A stretch of 64,000 nt of DNA from the NCBI RefSeq assembly GCF_010435965.1, contig NZ_JAAGAA010000010.1, positions 1-64,000 on the forward strand, written 5' to 3'. Under the pieces are notes generated by a model. That model was given only the letters and a program-made list of their open reading frames with translations. It ran no database searches and had not been told where the DNA came from. Numbering within the stretch: position 1 is the stretch's first letter; each line of letters starts with the position of its first letter. This DNA comes from Crenobacter caeni (lineage in GTDB: Bacteria > Pseudomonadota > Gammaproteobacteria > Burkholderiales > Chromobacteriaceae). Position numbers and translations under genes: made by a program. Positions 7,951 to 17,242 of this stretch are shown in pieces.

Positions 7951-9291
7951 ATGAGTAGCAAGACCCTGCATTACCCTGCCTCTCCCGGCCCCGTCGACAG
8001 TGCGCACGACGACCATGCGTTGCGGCGCGCCGCCATCGCCAGCTTTATCGGCAACTTCGTCGAGTGGTTCGACTACGCCGCCTACGGCTACCTCGCCGCG
8101 ATCATCGCGGTGGTGTTCTTCCCCGAGGCCGACAAGACCAGCGGCCTGATGGCCGCCTTCGCGGTATTCGCCATCTCCTTCATCGTGCGCCCGCTCGGCG
8201 GCATCATCTGGGGCCATCTGGGCGACAGGATAGGCCGGCGCACCGCGCTGTCGCTGTCGATCCTGATCATGTCCGGCGCGACCTTCTGCATCGCCTTCTT
8301 GCCGACCTACGCGCAGGTCGGCATGCTCGCCCCCATCCTGCTGCTGATCATCCGCCTGGTGCAGGGCTTCTCTGCCGCCGGCGAGTACGCCGGTGCCGCG
8401 GCCTTCCTTGCCGAATACGCACCGGACGGCAAACGCGGCCTGTACACCAGCATCGTGCCGGCGAGCACCGCCGCCGGGCTGCTGTTCGGCGCGCTGTTCG
8501 TCGCCTTGCTGCACGCGACGCTGTCGCATGACGAGCTGCACAGCTGGGGCTGGCGCCTGCCCTTCCTGTTGGCCGCGCCGTTCGGCCTGATCGGCCGCTA
8601 TATCCGGCTGCACCTGGAAGACACCCCCAAGTTCCGCCAGATGGAGCAGAACATGGAGAAGAAGGAAGCGGCCAACAAGGTGCCGATCCGCGAGCTGATG
8701 GGCCGCTACCGGATGAAGGTCGTCATCGCCTTCGGCGTGACCTGCCTGAACGCGGTCGCGTTCTACCTGATCCTGAGCTACATGCCGACCTACCTGTCGG
8801 CCGAGCTCGGCATGAACGAGACCGACTCCTTCCTCGCGTCGACCGTATCGCTTGCCACCTACATCTTCTTCATCTTCCTGATGGGCACGCTGTCCGACCG
8901 CTTCGGCCGCAAGACCATGCTGATCGCCGCGTCGCTCGCCTTCATCGTGCTGACGGTGCCGCTGTTCGCCCTGCTCGACGGCGCGAGCTTCGCGACCATC
9001 CTGCTGATCCAGATCGCGTTCGGCGCGCTCTTGACCATGAACGACGGCACGCTGGCGTGTTTCCTGTCCGAGATCTTCCCGACCAAGGTGCGCTACAGCG
9101 GCTTCGCGTTCAGCTTCAACTCGGCCAACGCGCTGTTCGGCGGCACTGCGCCGTTCATCGCGACCTGGCTGATCAGCGTCACCGGCAGCAAGACCGCACC
9201 GGCGTGGTATCTGGTGGGTGCGGCCGTCGTCGCGCTGTGCGCGATGCTGATGATCCACGAGACCGCGCACGAGGCGCTGGCCGACGAATAG
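7951..9291 (+). CDS. MFS transporter, metabolite:H+ symporter (ProP/KgtP-like)
   Basis: A 446-residue, 12-TM major facilitator protein. GNFVEWFDYAAYGYLA near the N-terminus and GHLGDRIGRR in the first cytoplasmic loop are hallmarks of the MHS family, which includes proline/betaine, alpha-ketoglutarate and citrate symporters. The start at 7951 is chosen over an upstream in-frame ATG (7882) because TTGAGGAG sits six bases before it. It is placed between two nearly identical amidinotransferase genes, so uptake of creatine, guanidinoacetate or a related zwitterion is plausible. The substrate is not certain. Confidence 0.87.
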   Translation: MSSKTLHYPASPGPVDSAHDDHALRRAAIASFIGNFVEWFDYAAYGYLAAIIAVVFFPEADKTSGLMAAFAVFAISFIVRPLGGIIWGHLGDRIGRRTALSLSILIMSGATFCIAFLPTYAQVGMLAPILLLIIRLVQGFSAAGEYAGAAAFLAEYAPDGKRGLYTSIVPASTAAGLLFGALFVALLHATLSHDELHSWGWRLPFLLAAPFGLIGRYIRLHLEDTPKFRQMEQNMEKKEAANKVPIRELMGRYRMKVVIAFGVTCLNAVAFYLILSYMPTYLSAELGMNETDSFLASTVSLATYIFFIFLMGTLSDRFGRKTMLIAASLAFIVLTVPLFALLDGASFATILLIQIAFGALLTMNDGTLACFLSEIFPTKVRYSGFAFSFNSANALFGGTAPFIATWLISVTGSKTAPAWYLVGAAVVALCAMLMIHETAHEALADE

Positions 9292-9314
9292 CGCAGCCGC
9301 CCGCCCATCCCTCC

Positions 9315-9340
9315 AACCCGGCCCGCGTGGCCGGGTTTTT
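9315..9340 (+). terminator. Rho-independent terminator after MHS transporter
   Basis: Stem AACCCGGCC / GGCCGGGTT with loop CGCGT and a following T run. Confidence 0.85.
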
Positions 9341-9476
9341 CTTGCCTCCGCCCCCCGGAAAACGCGGCCCGACCGGCACGGTGCACGACACACGAGGCCG
9401 CAAGCATGCGCAGCGGCTGCGCCTGCCGCCCGGCCCCGACCAGACAAACCGAAAGACACGCGCCACGCCGACCGGA

Positions 9477-9661
9477 TTTTGATAGCCGTTGACATGTTTT
9501 TGTCTAGCCGCGACCGCGGTATGAAAAACGAATTTCATGCACACGGGGATGACTGTTTTTTGATAGCACGCAATGTTTTTTTGGAATGCCCAAGCCCCCT
9601 CACAGGCGTACAAATACGTCCAAGCAATCCACACCGAATTACCAAAACGAGGGCATTCACC
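9477..9661 (+). promoter_or_regulatory. Upstream regulatory region of amidinotransferase copy 3
   Basis: Boxes TTTTGATAGCC (9477-9487) and TTTTTTGATAGC (9556-9567) lie 81 bases apart. TTTTTTTGGAATG (9576-9588) and the same CGTA-CAAA-TACG inverted repeat (9607-9618) follow. The proximal box is 101 bases before the start codon, exactly as in copy 2. The 370 bases from 9292 to 9661 hold no gene apart from the MHS terminator and this region. Confidence 0.5.
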
Positions 9662-10792
9662 ATGACCAAGATCGTCAACTCCTGGAACGACTTCGACCCG
9701 CTCAAGCACGTGATCGTCGGCCGCGCCGACCACAGCTGCGTGCCGCCGGAAGAACCGGCAACTTCCGAAAAGGTACCGATCGACAGCCCGATGCGCGGCA
9801 TGTGGGGCCCCCGTCCGCTGGAAACCGTCGAGAAGGCCAACGCCCAGCTCGACAACTTGGCCCGCGTGCTGGAAGAGCGCGGCGTCAAGGTCGACCGTCC
9901 GAGCCCGCTGCAGTGGAACCAGCCCGTCATCACCCCGGACTTCCGCACCGGCTCGATGATGACCTGCATGCCGCCGCGCGACACCCTGCTCACCATCGGT
10001 AACGAGATCATCGAAGCGGCCATGTCCTTCCGCTGCCGCTACTGGGAATACCTGGCCTTCCGCCCGCTGCTCTCCCAGTACTTCAACGAAGACCCGGAAT
10101 TCCTGTGGAGCCAGGCTCCGCGTCCGCGCCTGTCCGACAAGTCGTACAAGCACAACTACTACGACGAGCGGATCTCCCTCGAAGAGCGTCTGGTGCGCAC
10201 CGCCAACAAGGACTTCGTGACCACCGAAGAAGAAATCCTGTTCGACGCCGCCGACGTGCTGCGTCTGGGCAAGGACCTCTTCATCCAGCACGGCCTGACC
10301 ACCAACCGCAAGGCGATGGAGTGGTTCAAGCGCAAGTACCCCGACTTCCGCATCCACGCCGTCAACTTCCCGGGCGACCCGTACCCGATCCACATCGACG
10401 CGACCTTCGTGCCGCTGCGTCCGGGCCTGATCATCAACAACCCGCACCGCAAGCTGCCTGAAGCCCAGCGCAAGATCTTCGAGAAGAACGACTGGCAGAT
10501 CGTCGACGCGGCGATGCCCGCCCACAAGGAACCGCCGCCGCTGTGCTACAGCTCGGTGTGGCTGTCGATGAACTGCCTGGTCCTCGACCACAAGACCGTC
10601 ATCGTCGAAGCGTCCGAGACCAACCAGCTCGAGCAGATGGACAAGCTGGGCATGAACGTGATCCCGATCCACTTCCGCGACGCGTACGCCTTCGGTGGCG
10701 GCCTGCACTGCTCGACCGCCGACGTCTACCGCGAAGGCACCTGTGAAGACTACTTCCCGGTGCAGGACTTCGACGACGTCACCCGCGTGTAA
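9662..10792 (+). CDS. Glycine-amidinotransferase-like protein, copy 3
   Basis: A 376-residue protein identical to copy 2 (6604) except at three positions near the end (Glu for Leu362, Val for Asn367, Asp for Glu371). The triad Asp195, His244 and Cys350 is present. The genes differ at many synonymous sites, so identity is kept at protein level. It precedes arcB and arcC on the same strand, with a GC-rich hairpin lacking a U tract at 10802-10821, so read-through into arcBC is possible. The context suggests a link between amidino transfer and the ornithine/citrulline/carbamoyl-phosphate branch. Confidence 0.9.
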   Translation: MTKIVNSWNDFDPLKHVIVGRADHSCVPPEEPATSEKVPIDSPMRGMWGPRPLETVEKANAQLDNLARVLEERGVKVDRPSPLQWNQPVITPDFRTGSMMTCMPPRDTLLTIGNEIIEAAMSFRCRYWEYLAFRPLLSQYFNEDPEFLWSQAPRPRLSDKSYKHNYYDERISLEERLVRTANKDFVTTEEEILFDAADVLRLGKDLFIQHGLTTNRKAMEWFKRKYPDFRIHAVNFPGDPYPIHIDATFVPLRPGLIINNPHRKLPEAQRKIFEKNDWQIVDAAMPAHKEPPPLCYSSVWLSMNCLVLDHKTVIVEASETNQLEQMDKLGMNVIPIHFRDAYAFGGGLHCSTADVYREGTCEDYFPVQDFDDVTRV

Positions 10793-10968
10793 ACCCTGAC
10801 AGGCGGCCCCGAGGGGCCGCCCCGCTTAACCCGGTACCGGCGCAACCAGACGTGCAGGACAGGCAGCAAGAAACGTTCTCCTCCTGTGATCAAGCCACCT
10901 GCCGTTGCCGGTACCGTTTTTTATTCCCGGCGCCCGCTCGCCCATCCAAGATCAAAGAGAAAAGCAAA

Positions 10969-11976
10969 ATGGCCTTCAACCTGAAAAACCGCAGCTACCT
11001 GAAACTGCTCGACTTCGCCCCGCGTGAAATCCGCTACCTGCTCGACCTGTCGCGTGACCTGAAGCGTGCCAAGTACGCCGGTTGCGAAGAGCAGCACCTG
11101 AAGGGCAAGAACATCGCGCTGATCTTCGAGAAGACCTCGACCCGCACCCGCTGCGCGTTCGAAGTGGCTGCCTACGACCAGGGCGCCCACGTGACCTACC
11201 TCGGCCCGTCCGGCTCGCAGATCGGTCACAAGGAATCGATGAAAGACACCGCCCGCGTGCTCGGCCGCATGTACGACGCGATCGAATACCGCGGCTTCAA
11301 GCAGGACGTGGTGCAGGAACTGGCCGACTACGCCGGCGTGCCGGTGTACAACGGCCTGACCGACGAATGGCACCCGACCCAGATGCTGGCCGACGTGCTG
11401 ACCATGATCGAAGAGAGCGACAAGCCCTTGAGCCAGATCGCCTACGCCTACGTCGGCGACGCCCGCTTCAACATGGCGCGCTCGCTGATGGTGGTCGGCT
11501 GCAAGCTGGGCATGGACGTGCGCATCGGCGCGCCGACCCAGCTGTGGCCGGAAGCCGCGCTGATCGAGGAATGCCGCCAGATCGCCGCCCAGACCGGCGC
11601 GCGCCTGACGCTGACCGACGTGCCCGAAGAAGCGGTCAAGGGCGCCGACTTCATCCACACCGACGTGTGGGTGTCGATGGGCGAACCCAAGGAAGTGTGG
11701 GACGAGCGCATCGCCCTGCTCTCGCCGTTCCAGGTCAACAAGGAACTGATGGCGGTCGCAGGTGAACAGGCCAAGTTCATGCACTGCCTGCCGGCCTTCC
11801 ACAACAGCCAGACCACCGTCGGCGCCGATATCGCCAAGCAGTACCCGCAATTCGCCAACGGTATCGAAGTGACCGAGGACGTGTTCGAAAGCGGCGCCAA
11901 CGTCGCCTTCGAACAGGCCGAGAACCGCATGCACACCATCAAGGCCGTGATGGTCGCCACGCTGGGCGACCAGTAA
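10969..11976 (+). CDS. arcB: Catabolic ornithine carbamoyltransferase
   Basis: A 335-residue enzyme that, in the catabolic direction, phosphorolyses citrulline to ornithine and carbamoyl phosphate. STRTR at 57-61 is the carbamoyl-phosphate loop and FMHCLPAFH is the ornithine/citrulline site. The N-terminus ([16 protein letters not shown]) and overall length match ArcB of the arginine deiminase pathway as I recall it from Pseudomonas, rather than the shorter anabolic ArgF. Carbamate kinase follows with a gap of about 160 bases, which is the arcBC arrangement. No arginine deiminase gene is found in the window; upstream instead sits an amidinotransferase. A strictly biosynthetic role is less likely given the ArcB-type sequence and the neighbour. 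Confidence 0.9.
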   Translation: MAFNLKNRSYLKLLDFAPREIRYLLDLSRDLKRAKYAGCEEQHLKGKNIALIFEKTSTRTRCAFEVAAYDQGAHVTYLGPSGSQIGHKESMKDTARVLGRMYDAIEYRGFKQDVVQELADYAGVPVYNGLTDEWHPTQMLADVLTMIEESDKPLSQIAYAYVGDARFNMARSLMVVGCKLGMDVRIGAPTQLWPEAALIEECRQIAAQTGARLTLTDVPEEAVKGADFIHTDVWVSMGEPKEVWDERIALLSPFQVNKELMAVAGEQAKFMHCLPAFHNSQTTVGADIAKQYPQFANGIEVTEDVFESGANVAFEQAENRMHTIKAVMVATLGDQ

Positions 11977-12134
11977 GGCAAGGCACGGGGCCGGCCTGGC
12001 CGGCCCTGGCACGCAGGGACAATCGATTGGCGTTTGCCGACACAGCCGGCGCGCCGATTGCCTCTAGACTGCCTGCACCCCTTTCGAGTCCCGTGCGCCG
12101 CATTGCGGCGCCTTCATTTTTCCAAGGAAGTTCC

Positions 12135-13079
12135 ATGCGAGTAGTAGTAGCCCTGGGCGGCAACGCCCTGCAAAAGCGCGGCGAGCCGATGACCGCCGAG
12201 AACCAGCGCAACAACGTCAAGGTCGCCGCCAAGCAGCTGTCCGAAGTGACCAAGCTCGGCCACAACCTGGTGATGTGCCACGGCAACGGTCCGCAGGTTG
12301 GCCTGTTGGGCCTGCAGAACGACGCCTACGCCCGCCACGTCGACGGCAAGGTCACGCCCTACCCGCTGGACGTGCTCGGCGCGCAGACCGAAGGCATGAT
12401 CGGCTACATGATCGAACAGGAAATGGGCAACGAGCTGCCGTTCGAAGTGCCGTTCGCGACCATCCTGACCCAGACCGAAGTCGACCCGGCCGACCCGGCA
12501 TTCGCCAACCCGACCAAGTTCGTCGGCCCGGTGTACACCAAGGAAGAAGCCGAAAAGCTGGCCGCCGACAAGGGCTGGACGGTGAAGGCCGACGGCCAGT
12601 ACTTCCGCCGCGTGGTGCCGAGCCCGAAACCGAAGCGCATCTTCGAAATGCGCCCGATCAAGTGGCTGATCGAAAAAGGCGCGGTGGTGATCGCGGCCGG
12701 CGGCGGCGGCATCCCGACCATGTACGACGGCGACCAGCTGGTCGGCGTGGAAGCGGTGATCGACAAGGACCTGGCGTCCTGCCTGCTCGCGCGTGAAGTC
12801 GACGCCGACTACTTCGTGATCGCCACCGACGTGCCGACCGTGTTCGTCGGCTGGGGCACGCCGGAAGCCAAGGCCATCAAACATGCCCACCCGGACGAAA
12901 TCGAAAAGCTCGGCTTTGCCGCCGGCTCGATGGGCCCGAAAGTGGAAGCCGCGTGCGAATTCGCCCGCCTGACCGGCAAGAAGGCCGTGATCGGCGCGCT
13001 GGAAGACATCGCCAAGATCGTCGCCGGCGAAGCCGGTACCGTGATCTCGACCGAGAAGCCCGGTATCGAGTGGTACTAA
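12135..13079 (+). CDS. arcC: Carbamate kinase
   Basis: A 314-residue amino-acid-kinase-fold enzyme that turns carbamoyl phosphate plus ADP into ATP, CO2 and ammonia. VALGGNAL at residues 5-12 and [10 protein letters not shown] are nucleotide and carbamate site motifs, and AAGGGGIP is typical of the family. AAGGAAG four bases before the ATG supports the start. It lies downstream of arcB and ends in a terminator. It gives the cluster an ATP-yielding final step. Confidence 0.93.
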   Translation: MRVVVALGGNALQKRGEPMTAENQRNNVKVAAKQLSEVTKLGHNLVMCHGNGPQVGLLGLQNDAYARHVDGKVTPYPLDVLGAQTEGMIGYMIEQEMGNELPFEVPFATILTQTEVDPADPAFANPTKFVGPVYTKEEAEKLAADKGWTVKADGQYFRRVVPSPKPKRIFEMRPIKWLIEKGAVVIAAGGGGIPTMYDGDQLVGVEAVIDKDLASCLLAREVDADYFVIATDVPTVFVGWGTPEAKAIKHAHPDEIEKLGFAAGSMGPKVEAACEFARLTGKKAVIGALEDIAKIVAGEAGTVISTEKPGIEWY

Positions 13080-13101
13080 GCCCTCCCTGACAAGCACCGA
13101 C

Positions 13102-13125
13102 AAGCCCTCCTGCCGGAGGGCTTTT
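13102..13125 (+). terminator. Rho-independent terminator after arcC
   Basis: Stem AAGCCCTCC / GGAGGGCTT with loop TGCC and a short T run, lying between arcC and the convergent AraC gene. Confidence 0.8.
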
Positions 13126-13130
13126 CCGTA

Positions 13131-13961
13131 TCAGTTGTCGAGCTGCTGGTTGCGGAACTCGCCGGGCGTCATGCCCTTGTGCCGCTTGAAGGTCATCGCG
13201 AAGTGCGACGCCGAATGGAAGGCCAGCCGGTCGGCGATCTCCTGGATCGGCAGCCGCGTGGTGTACAAGAGGTGGCACGCCGCCTCGAGCTTCTTGTCGA
13301 TCAGGTAGGCGTGGTAGGGTTTGCCGAAGAAGCGCTTGAAAAAGCGCGAGAAGCTCGACTCCGACATGTAGACGAGCGACGCGGCGCTGGCGATGTCGTG
13401 CGGCTCGGAGAGCTTGTTGCGGATATGCTCGCTGATGGTCAGGCACAGCTGGATGTCCCGCTTGTCGACCGGGTGCTCCTGCTCGGCCGCCAGCGGCGTC
13501 CACTCCTTCGCGCACGAGAGCACGTGCAGGATCTGCAGGATCGCGATCAGGTACTCCATCCGGTAACGGTTGCGGATGATGAAGAACTCGCGCCGCGCGT
13601 GCATCGCGGTACCGCCGGTAAACAGCAGGCCGGCCTGCCCCTCGCGCAGCAGCTCGCGGATCGGCGTCAGGTAGTGCGAGTCGAAGAACTCGTGGCCGAG
13701 CCGCTGGTGGTTGACCGACAGCGAGTCCCAACGCGCGTCCGGCCGGTTGACGTCGACCTGGTGGCGCACGAAGGGAGAGAGCAGCAGCACGCCGTCGGCG
13801 GGCAACTCGAACGGAGGCGCGCTGCCGATGGCGACAGTCACCCCCTCGGTGCGCGGAAACACCAGTTGTGAATACGGATGGAAATGCGGGTCGCTGTGCT
13901 GCTGGTCCTGCAGCTTGTCGAACAGCGTGAAGTCGAGGCGGTTGTCGAAAGCGTAGTCCAC
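13131..13961 (-). CDS. AraC-family transcriptional regulator, second in cluster
   Basis: A 276-residue regulator with a cupin-like N-terminal half (HFHPYSQLVFPR, VLLLSPFVRHQV) and a C-terminal AraC helix-turn-helix pair (IASAASLVYMSESSFSRFFKR and IADRLAFHSASHFAMTFKRH). The start is a GTG with GGGGA just upstream. It is convergent with arcBC and closes the guanidino region. It is distantly related to the AraC protein at 5479 and may respond to a different intermediate. Confidence 0.85.
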   Translation of the reverse strand: MDYAFDNRLDFTLFDKLQDQQHSDPHFHPYSQLVFPRTEGVTVAIGSAPPFELPADGVLLLSPFVRHQVDVNRPDARWDSLSVNHQRLGHEFFDSHYLTPIRELLREGQAGLLFTGGTAMHARREFFIIRNRYRMEYLIAILQILHVLSCAKEWTPLAAEQEHPVDKRDIQLCLTISEHIRNKLSEPHDIASAASLVYMSESSFSRFFKRFFGKPYHAYLIDKKLEAACHLLYTTRLPIQEIADRLAFHSASHFAMTFKRHKGMTPGEFRNQQLDN

Positions 13962-14034
13962 GGCGTCCCCGGAGGATTCAGTCGCCGCGTATCATCCCCC
14001 AGTCATCCGCCGAGGCCAAGTTAAGTAGCAAAAA

Positions 14035-14829
14035 CTATTGATCCTGCGCAAACGCGGCCGCCGACAAGGTCAGCACCACCGGCGTATGGTCCGACGGGCG
14101 CTCCCACTTGCGCGGTACCTTGTCGATCACGCACGCCGTCGCGCACGCACGCAGGGCGTCGCTGACCAGGATATGGTCGATGCGCAGGCCGAGATTGCGG
14201 CGGAACATCATCGCGCGGTAGTCCCACCAGCTGTACTGCTTCTCTTCCCGGTTGAACAGGCGGAACGCGTCGGAGAGCCCCAGCGCCAGCAGGCGGCCGA
14301 ACGCCGCGCGCTCGGGCGCCGAGCACAGCACCTTGTCCCGCCAGGCGTCGGCGTCGTACACGTCGATGTCCTCGGGCGCGATGTTGTAGTCGCCCAGCAG
14401 CGCGAACGCAGCGTAGCGTGCCATTTCATTGCCTACATAAGCCTCGAGCGCGGCGAGCCACTCAAGCTTGTACGCGTACTTGGGCGAGTCGACCGCCTCG
14501 CCGTTGACGAAGTACGCGCACACCACGCGTACGCCGTCGACCGTCGCCGCGATCACCCGGCTTTGCACGTCATCAAAGCCGGGCATGCCGGTCACCACGT
14601 CATCGAGCGAGCGCCCCGCTTTCACCAGGATGGCGACGCCGTTATACGTCTTCTGCCCGAGCCAAGCCGCGCGGTAGCCGGCGGCCTCGATCTCGGCGAG
14701 CGGGAACTTGTCCTGTTCGAGCTTGAGTTCCTGCAGGCACAGCACGTCGACCGGGTTTTCGGCGAGCCAGGAGAGCACCTGCGGCAGCCGCACTTTGAGC
14801 GAGTTGACGTTCCACGTCGCCAGTTGCAT
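14035..14829 (-). CDS. xth: Exonuclease III family AP endonuclease
   Basis: A 264-residue endonuclease/exonuclease/phosphatase-fold enzyme of base-excision repair. Motifs in order: ATWNVNSLKVR at the N-terminus, LCLQELK (metal-binding Glu), LLGDYNIAPED, RIDHILVS and SDHTPVVL with the catalytic His. The length matches ExoIII (about 268). The start at 14829 is preferred because AGGAAA precedes it and the homologous MQLATWN begins there. It is a monocistronic gene between the AraC regulator and the porin. Confidence 0.92.
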   Translation of the reverse strand: MQLATWNVNSLKVRLPQVLSWLAENPVDVLCLQELKLEQDKFPLAEIEAAGYRAAWLGQKTYNGVAILVKAGRSLDDVVTGMPGFDDVQSRVIAATVDGVRVVCAYFVNGEAVDSPKYAYKLEWLAALEAYVGNEMARYAAFALLGDYNIAPEDIDVYDADAWRDKVLCSAPERAAFGRLLALGLSDAFRLFNREEKQYSWWDYRAMMFRRNLGLRIDHILVSDALRACATACVIDKVPRKWERPSDHTPVVLTLSAAAFAQDQ

Positions 14830-14891
14830 CGGGATTTCCTTGTTGGAGCGGACGGCGGGCATCGTACCATCGAAGAGCGCGCGCCGGCATG

Positions 14892-14914
14892 AAAAAGGCC
14901 GCCCGCGGGCGGCC
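14892..14914 (-). terminator. Rho-independent terminator of the porin gene
   Basis: On the reverse strand GGCCGCCC / GGGCGGCC is followed by five T residues, 20 bases after the porin stop. Confidence 0.8.
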
Positions 14915-14934
14915 CTGCCTGGCTGCAAAAACGC

Positions 14935-16095
14935 TCAGAACGAATGCGACAGGCCGACGCCGAAGGTGTACTCGTTGTCGTTACCGCTGCCGCTGTCAAA
15001 CGGCACGTTCTGGTCGTACTTGACGCGGCCGTACGACACGTAGCTCATGGTGCGCTTGGAGATCTGGTAGTCGGTGCCGACCACCCACTGCGAATAGCCG
15101 GTATCGGCCAGCTTGGTGCCGTTGGCCTTGACGTCCCAGCCGTAAGCGTAGGTGATGCGCGGCGTGAAATTGCCGAGGCTGTACGACGCGGTCAGCTCGG
15201 CTTCCTTGGTCTTGAAGTTCTTGCCCAACAGGCTATCCGGCGTCTGTCCGACCACCGTCAGGTTGTCGAAGGAAGGATTGGCACCCGGCCACAAGTTGCT
15301 GCCGTAACCATGCGTTTCCTGATAACCGGCAGCCAGATACAACGGCCCTTCGCTATACATGGCTTCGAAGCGCTGTCCCAGCGCAGGAGAGTCGCCCCCT
15401 CCACCAACAGAATCCCCTGCCGCATTGGTGAACGTGTTGTTGTTCTGGTAGTTCAGGTAGCTGTACGCCGCGGTGAACGGACCCCAGTTGTACGACACGC
15501 CGAAGTTGAAGGTGTTCTGCTTGGGCTGGCCATCACCCGGCTCGTTGAAGCCGTACAGGAGCGCGAAGTTGAGGCCGCCCAGCAGCGTCGGGCTGTCGTA
15601 GCGGATCGCGCTGTCGACCCGGCCGTCGGTGCGGGTGAAGATGCTGCTGCCGTTGACGTGGGTGTCGGCGTTGTACGTCCACGGGTCGACGTACTCCATG
15701 TTCGAGTTCTGGAAGGTGCTGATGCGGCCAAGCTTGACCGAACCCCAGTCGTCGGACGCGAGACCGACGAAGCTGTCGCGGGTCGCGAAGGTATTGCCCT
15801 CGCCGCCGTTGGTGAAGTCGATGCCCTGCTCGACCTGCCAGATCGCCTTCAGGCCATTGCCCAGCGCCTCGCTGCCGCGAAAGCCGATATGCGAGTTGAC
15901 GCCGGACGCGCTGTCAACCTGCGTCGTCGCGCCGAACGGGCCCAGTTTCCCCTGTCCGATCTGGTAGTCCGGGTAAGTCGCCGTCGCCGTCTTGTTGCGT
16001 GCGATCTCGCCGGTCATCTTGCCGTAGATCTCGACTTCGGCCATCGCCGCGGCAGGCAGCGCCGCGATCGCCAAGGCCAGCCATTTCCTGTTCAT
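14935..16095 (-). CDS. Gram-negative general porin
   Basis: A 386-residue outer-membrane protein. The first ~19 residues are a signal peptide (MNRKWLALAIAALPAAAMA), after which EVEIYGKMTGEI begins the first strand. The body is Gly-, Tyr- and Asn-rich with alternating strands (SYLNYQNN, ITYAYGWDV, YVSYGRVKYD), and the chain ends in Phe, the usual assembly signal. This resembles the 16-stranded trimeric porins of Neisseriales and Burkholderiales. The start at 16095 is fixed by the signal peptide. It is downstream of ctlX on the same strand with an 80-base gap. Confidence 0.9.
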   Translation of the reverse strand: MNRKWLALAIAALPAAAMAEVEIYGKMTGEIARNKTATATYPDYQIGQGKLGPFGATTQVDSASGVNSHIGFRGSEALGNGLKAIWQVEQGIDFTNGGEGNTFATRDSFVGLASDDWGSVKLGRISTFQNSNMEYVDPWTYNADTHVNGSSIFTRTDGRVDSAIRYDSPTLLGGLNFALLYGFNEPGDGQPKQNTFNFGVSYNWGPFTAAYSYLNYQNNNTFTNAAGDSVGGGGDSPALGQRFEAMYSEGPLYLAAGYQETHGYGSNLWPGANPSFDNLTVVGQTPDSLLGKNFKTKEAELTASYSLGNFTPRITYAYGWDVKANGTKLADTGYSQWVVGTDYQISKRTMSYVSYGRVKYDQNVPFDSGSGNDNEYTFGVGLSHSF

Positions 16096-16174
16096 CGCCT
16101 TCTCCTGGTGGTCGTCTGGTTTGCAACGATGCACAGCCCCCGCCGCCTGACCAGGGCGGCGGGGGCGATACCGT

Positions 16175-17101
16175 TCAATACAGCTCGGAAATCATGCAGC
16201 GCACCGAGCCGCCGCCGTAGGTCTCGATGGTGTGCACGTCGCCGATCAGGATTTCGCTCGACTTCTGGATCACCGCCTTTTGCTCGTCGGTCAGCACGTT
16301 GAAGGTCGAGTGCGTCATCACCGTGTAGCGTTTGCCGTCGGCGCCTTCCAGCTCGATCTCGTTGCCCGCGAAGTTATCGATCTCGTCCTCGGAGACGTCG
16401 AGGATTTCCTTGCCGCTTTCGGTCAGCTCGTCGACCACCGCCTGGCGCTCCTTCTCGTCGTCGATCGCCGACAGGCAGACCACGGCGAATTTCTCGCCCA
16501 GCGCCATCATCACGTTGGTGTGGTAGATCGGCACGCGCTGCTCGCGGTAGGTCTGGAAGCCGTGGAAGGGCACCGGCTTGAAGCCGAAGTCCGCGCAGAA
16601 CTGGCGGAACAGGCCCTCGTCGGCGCGCTCGGACAGGCAGCAGTACGCCTTCTTGTTGACGCGGTCGAGGATCATCGCGCCGGTGCCTTCGAGGAAGCGT
16701 CCCTCGGCCTCGTACTTGGTGTAATCGTGGATCTCGAGCGTGTCCTTGCCGATCGCGGCGATCAGGCTGCCGAGGAACTTGGTGCGTTCGGTGCGGCGGT
16801 CCTTGGCGAACATCGGGCACAACACCAGCTTGTTGTCTTCCAGCGACACGAACCAGTTGTTCGGGAAGATGCTGTCAGGCGTATAGAACACCGAGTCGTC
16901 GTCCTGGATCACGTTGACGGTGATCCCCTTCTCGCGCAACTTGTCGACGAAACCGTCGAATTCGATCAGCGCCTTCGCCTGCACCACGTCGCGCTTTTCG
17001 CCGAGGTTCTTCTGGAAGAAGTCGTTGGCCGCCGTCTCTTCGTTGAAGTAGAAGGCAATCGGGCGGACCATCGCGATCGAATTGGTAATCTGTCGGGCCA
17101 T
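16175..17101 (-). CDS. ctlX: Citrulline utilisation hydrolase CtlX (amidinotransferase superfamily)
   Basis: A 308-residue pentein-fold hydrolase resembling CtlX, the citrulline ureidase described in Francisella that releases ornithine, CO2 and ammonia. Recognisable elements are DSIFPNNWFV, FLEGTGAMILDR, YHTNVMMALG with the catalytic His, and Cys302 in VRCMISELY at the extreme C-terminus. GAGGAG lies eight bases before the ATG. It sits 141 bases downstream of a LysP-like basic-amino-acid permease on the same strand, which fits citrulline/arginine catabolism. An arginine-deiminase-like activity is an alternative that sequence alone does not exclude. Confidence 0.8.
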   Translation of the reverse strand: MARQITNSIAMVRPIAFYFNEETAANDFFQKNLGEKRDVVQAKALIEFDGFVDKLREKGITVNVIQDDDSVFYTPDSIFPNNWFVSLEDNKLVLCPMFAKDRRTERTKFLGSLIAAIGKDTLEIHDYTKYEAEGRFLEGTGAMILDRVNKKAYCCLSERADEGLFRQFCADFGFKPVPFHGFQTYREQRVPIYHTNVMMALGEKFAVVCLSAIDDEKERQAVVDELTESGKEILDVSEDEIDNFAGNEIELEGADGKRYTVMTHSTFNVLTDEQKAVIQKSSEILIGDVHTIETYGGGSVRCMISELY

Positions 17102-17242
17102 CTGAATACTCCTCGGGTGTGTGCATGAACGGCAAAGCGGTCGTCATTGGAGAGGAACGTCCGCTACCTTGGTTGCTTCGTTCTAGTTGCCGTGTTGGCT
17201 TCCTGCAAACGAAGGGTTGCGTTTTCGCAACCAAATTCCGCT

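Noticed and set aside
1-13961. Arginine deiminase (arcA) or guanidine riboswitch in the guanidino region
   Set aside because: No ArcA-like gene among the reading frames and no recognisable conserved riboswitch fold in the gaps; the ADI step must be elsewhere.
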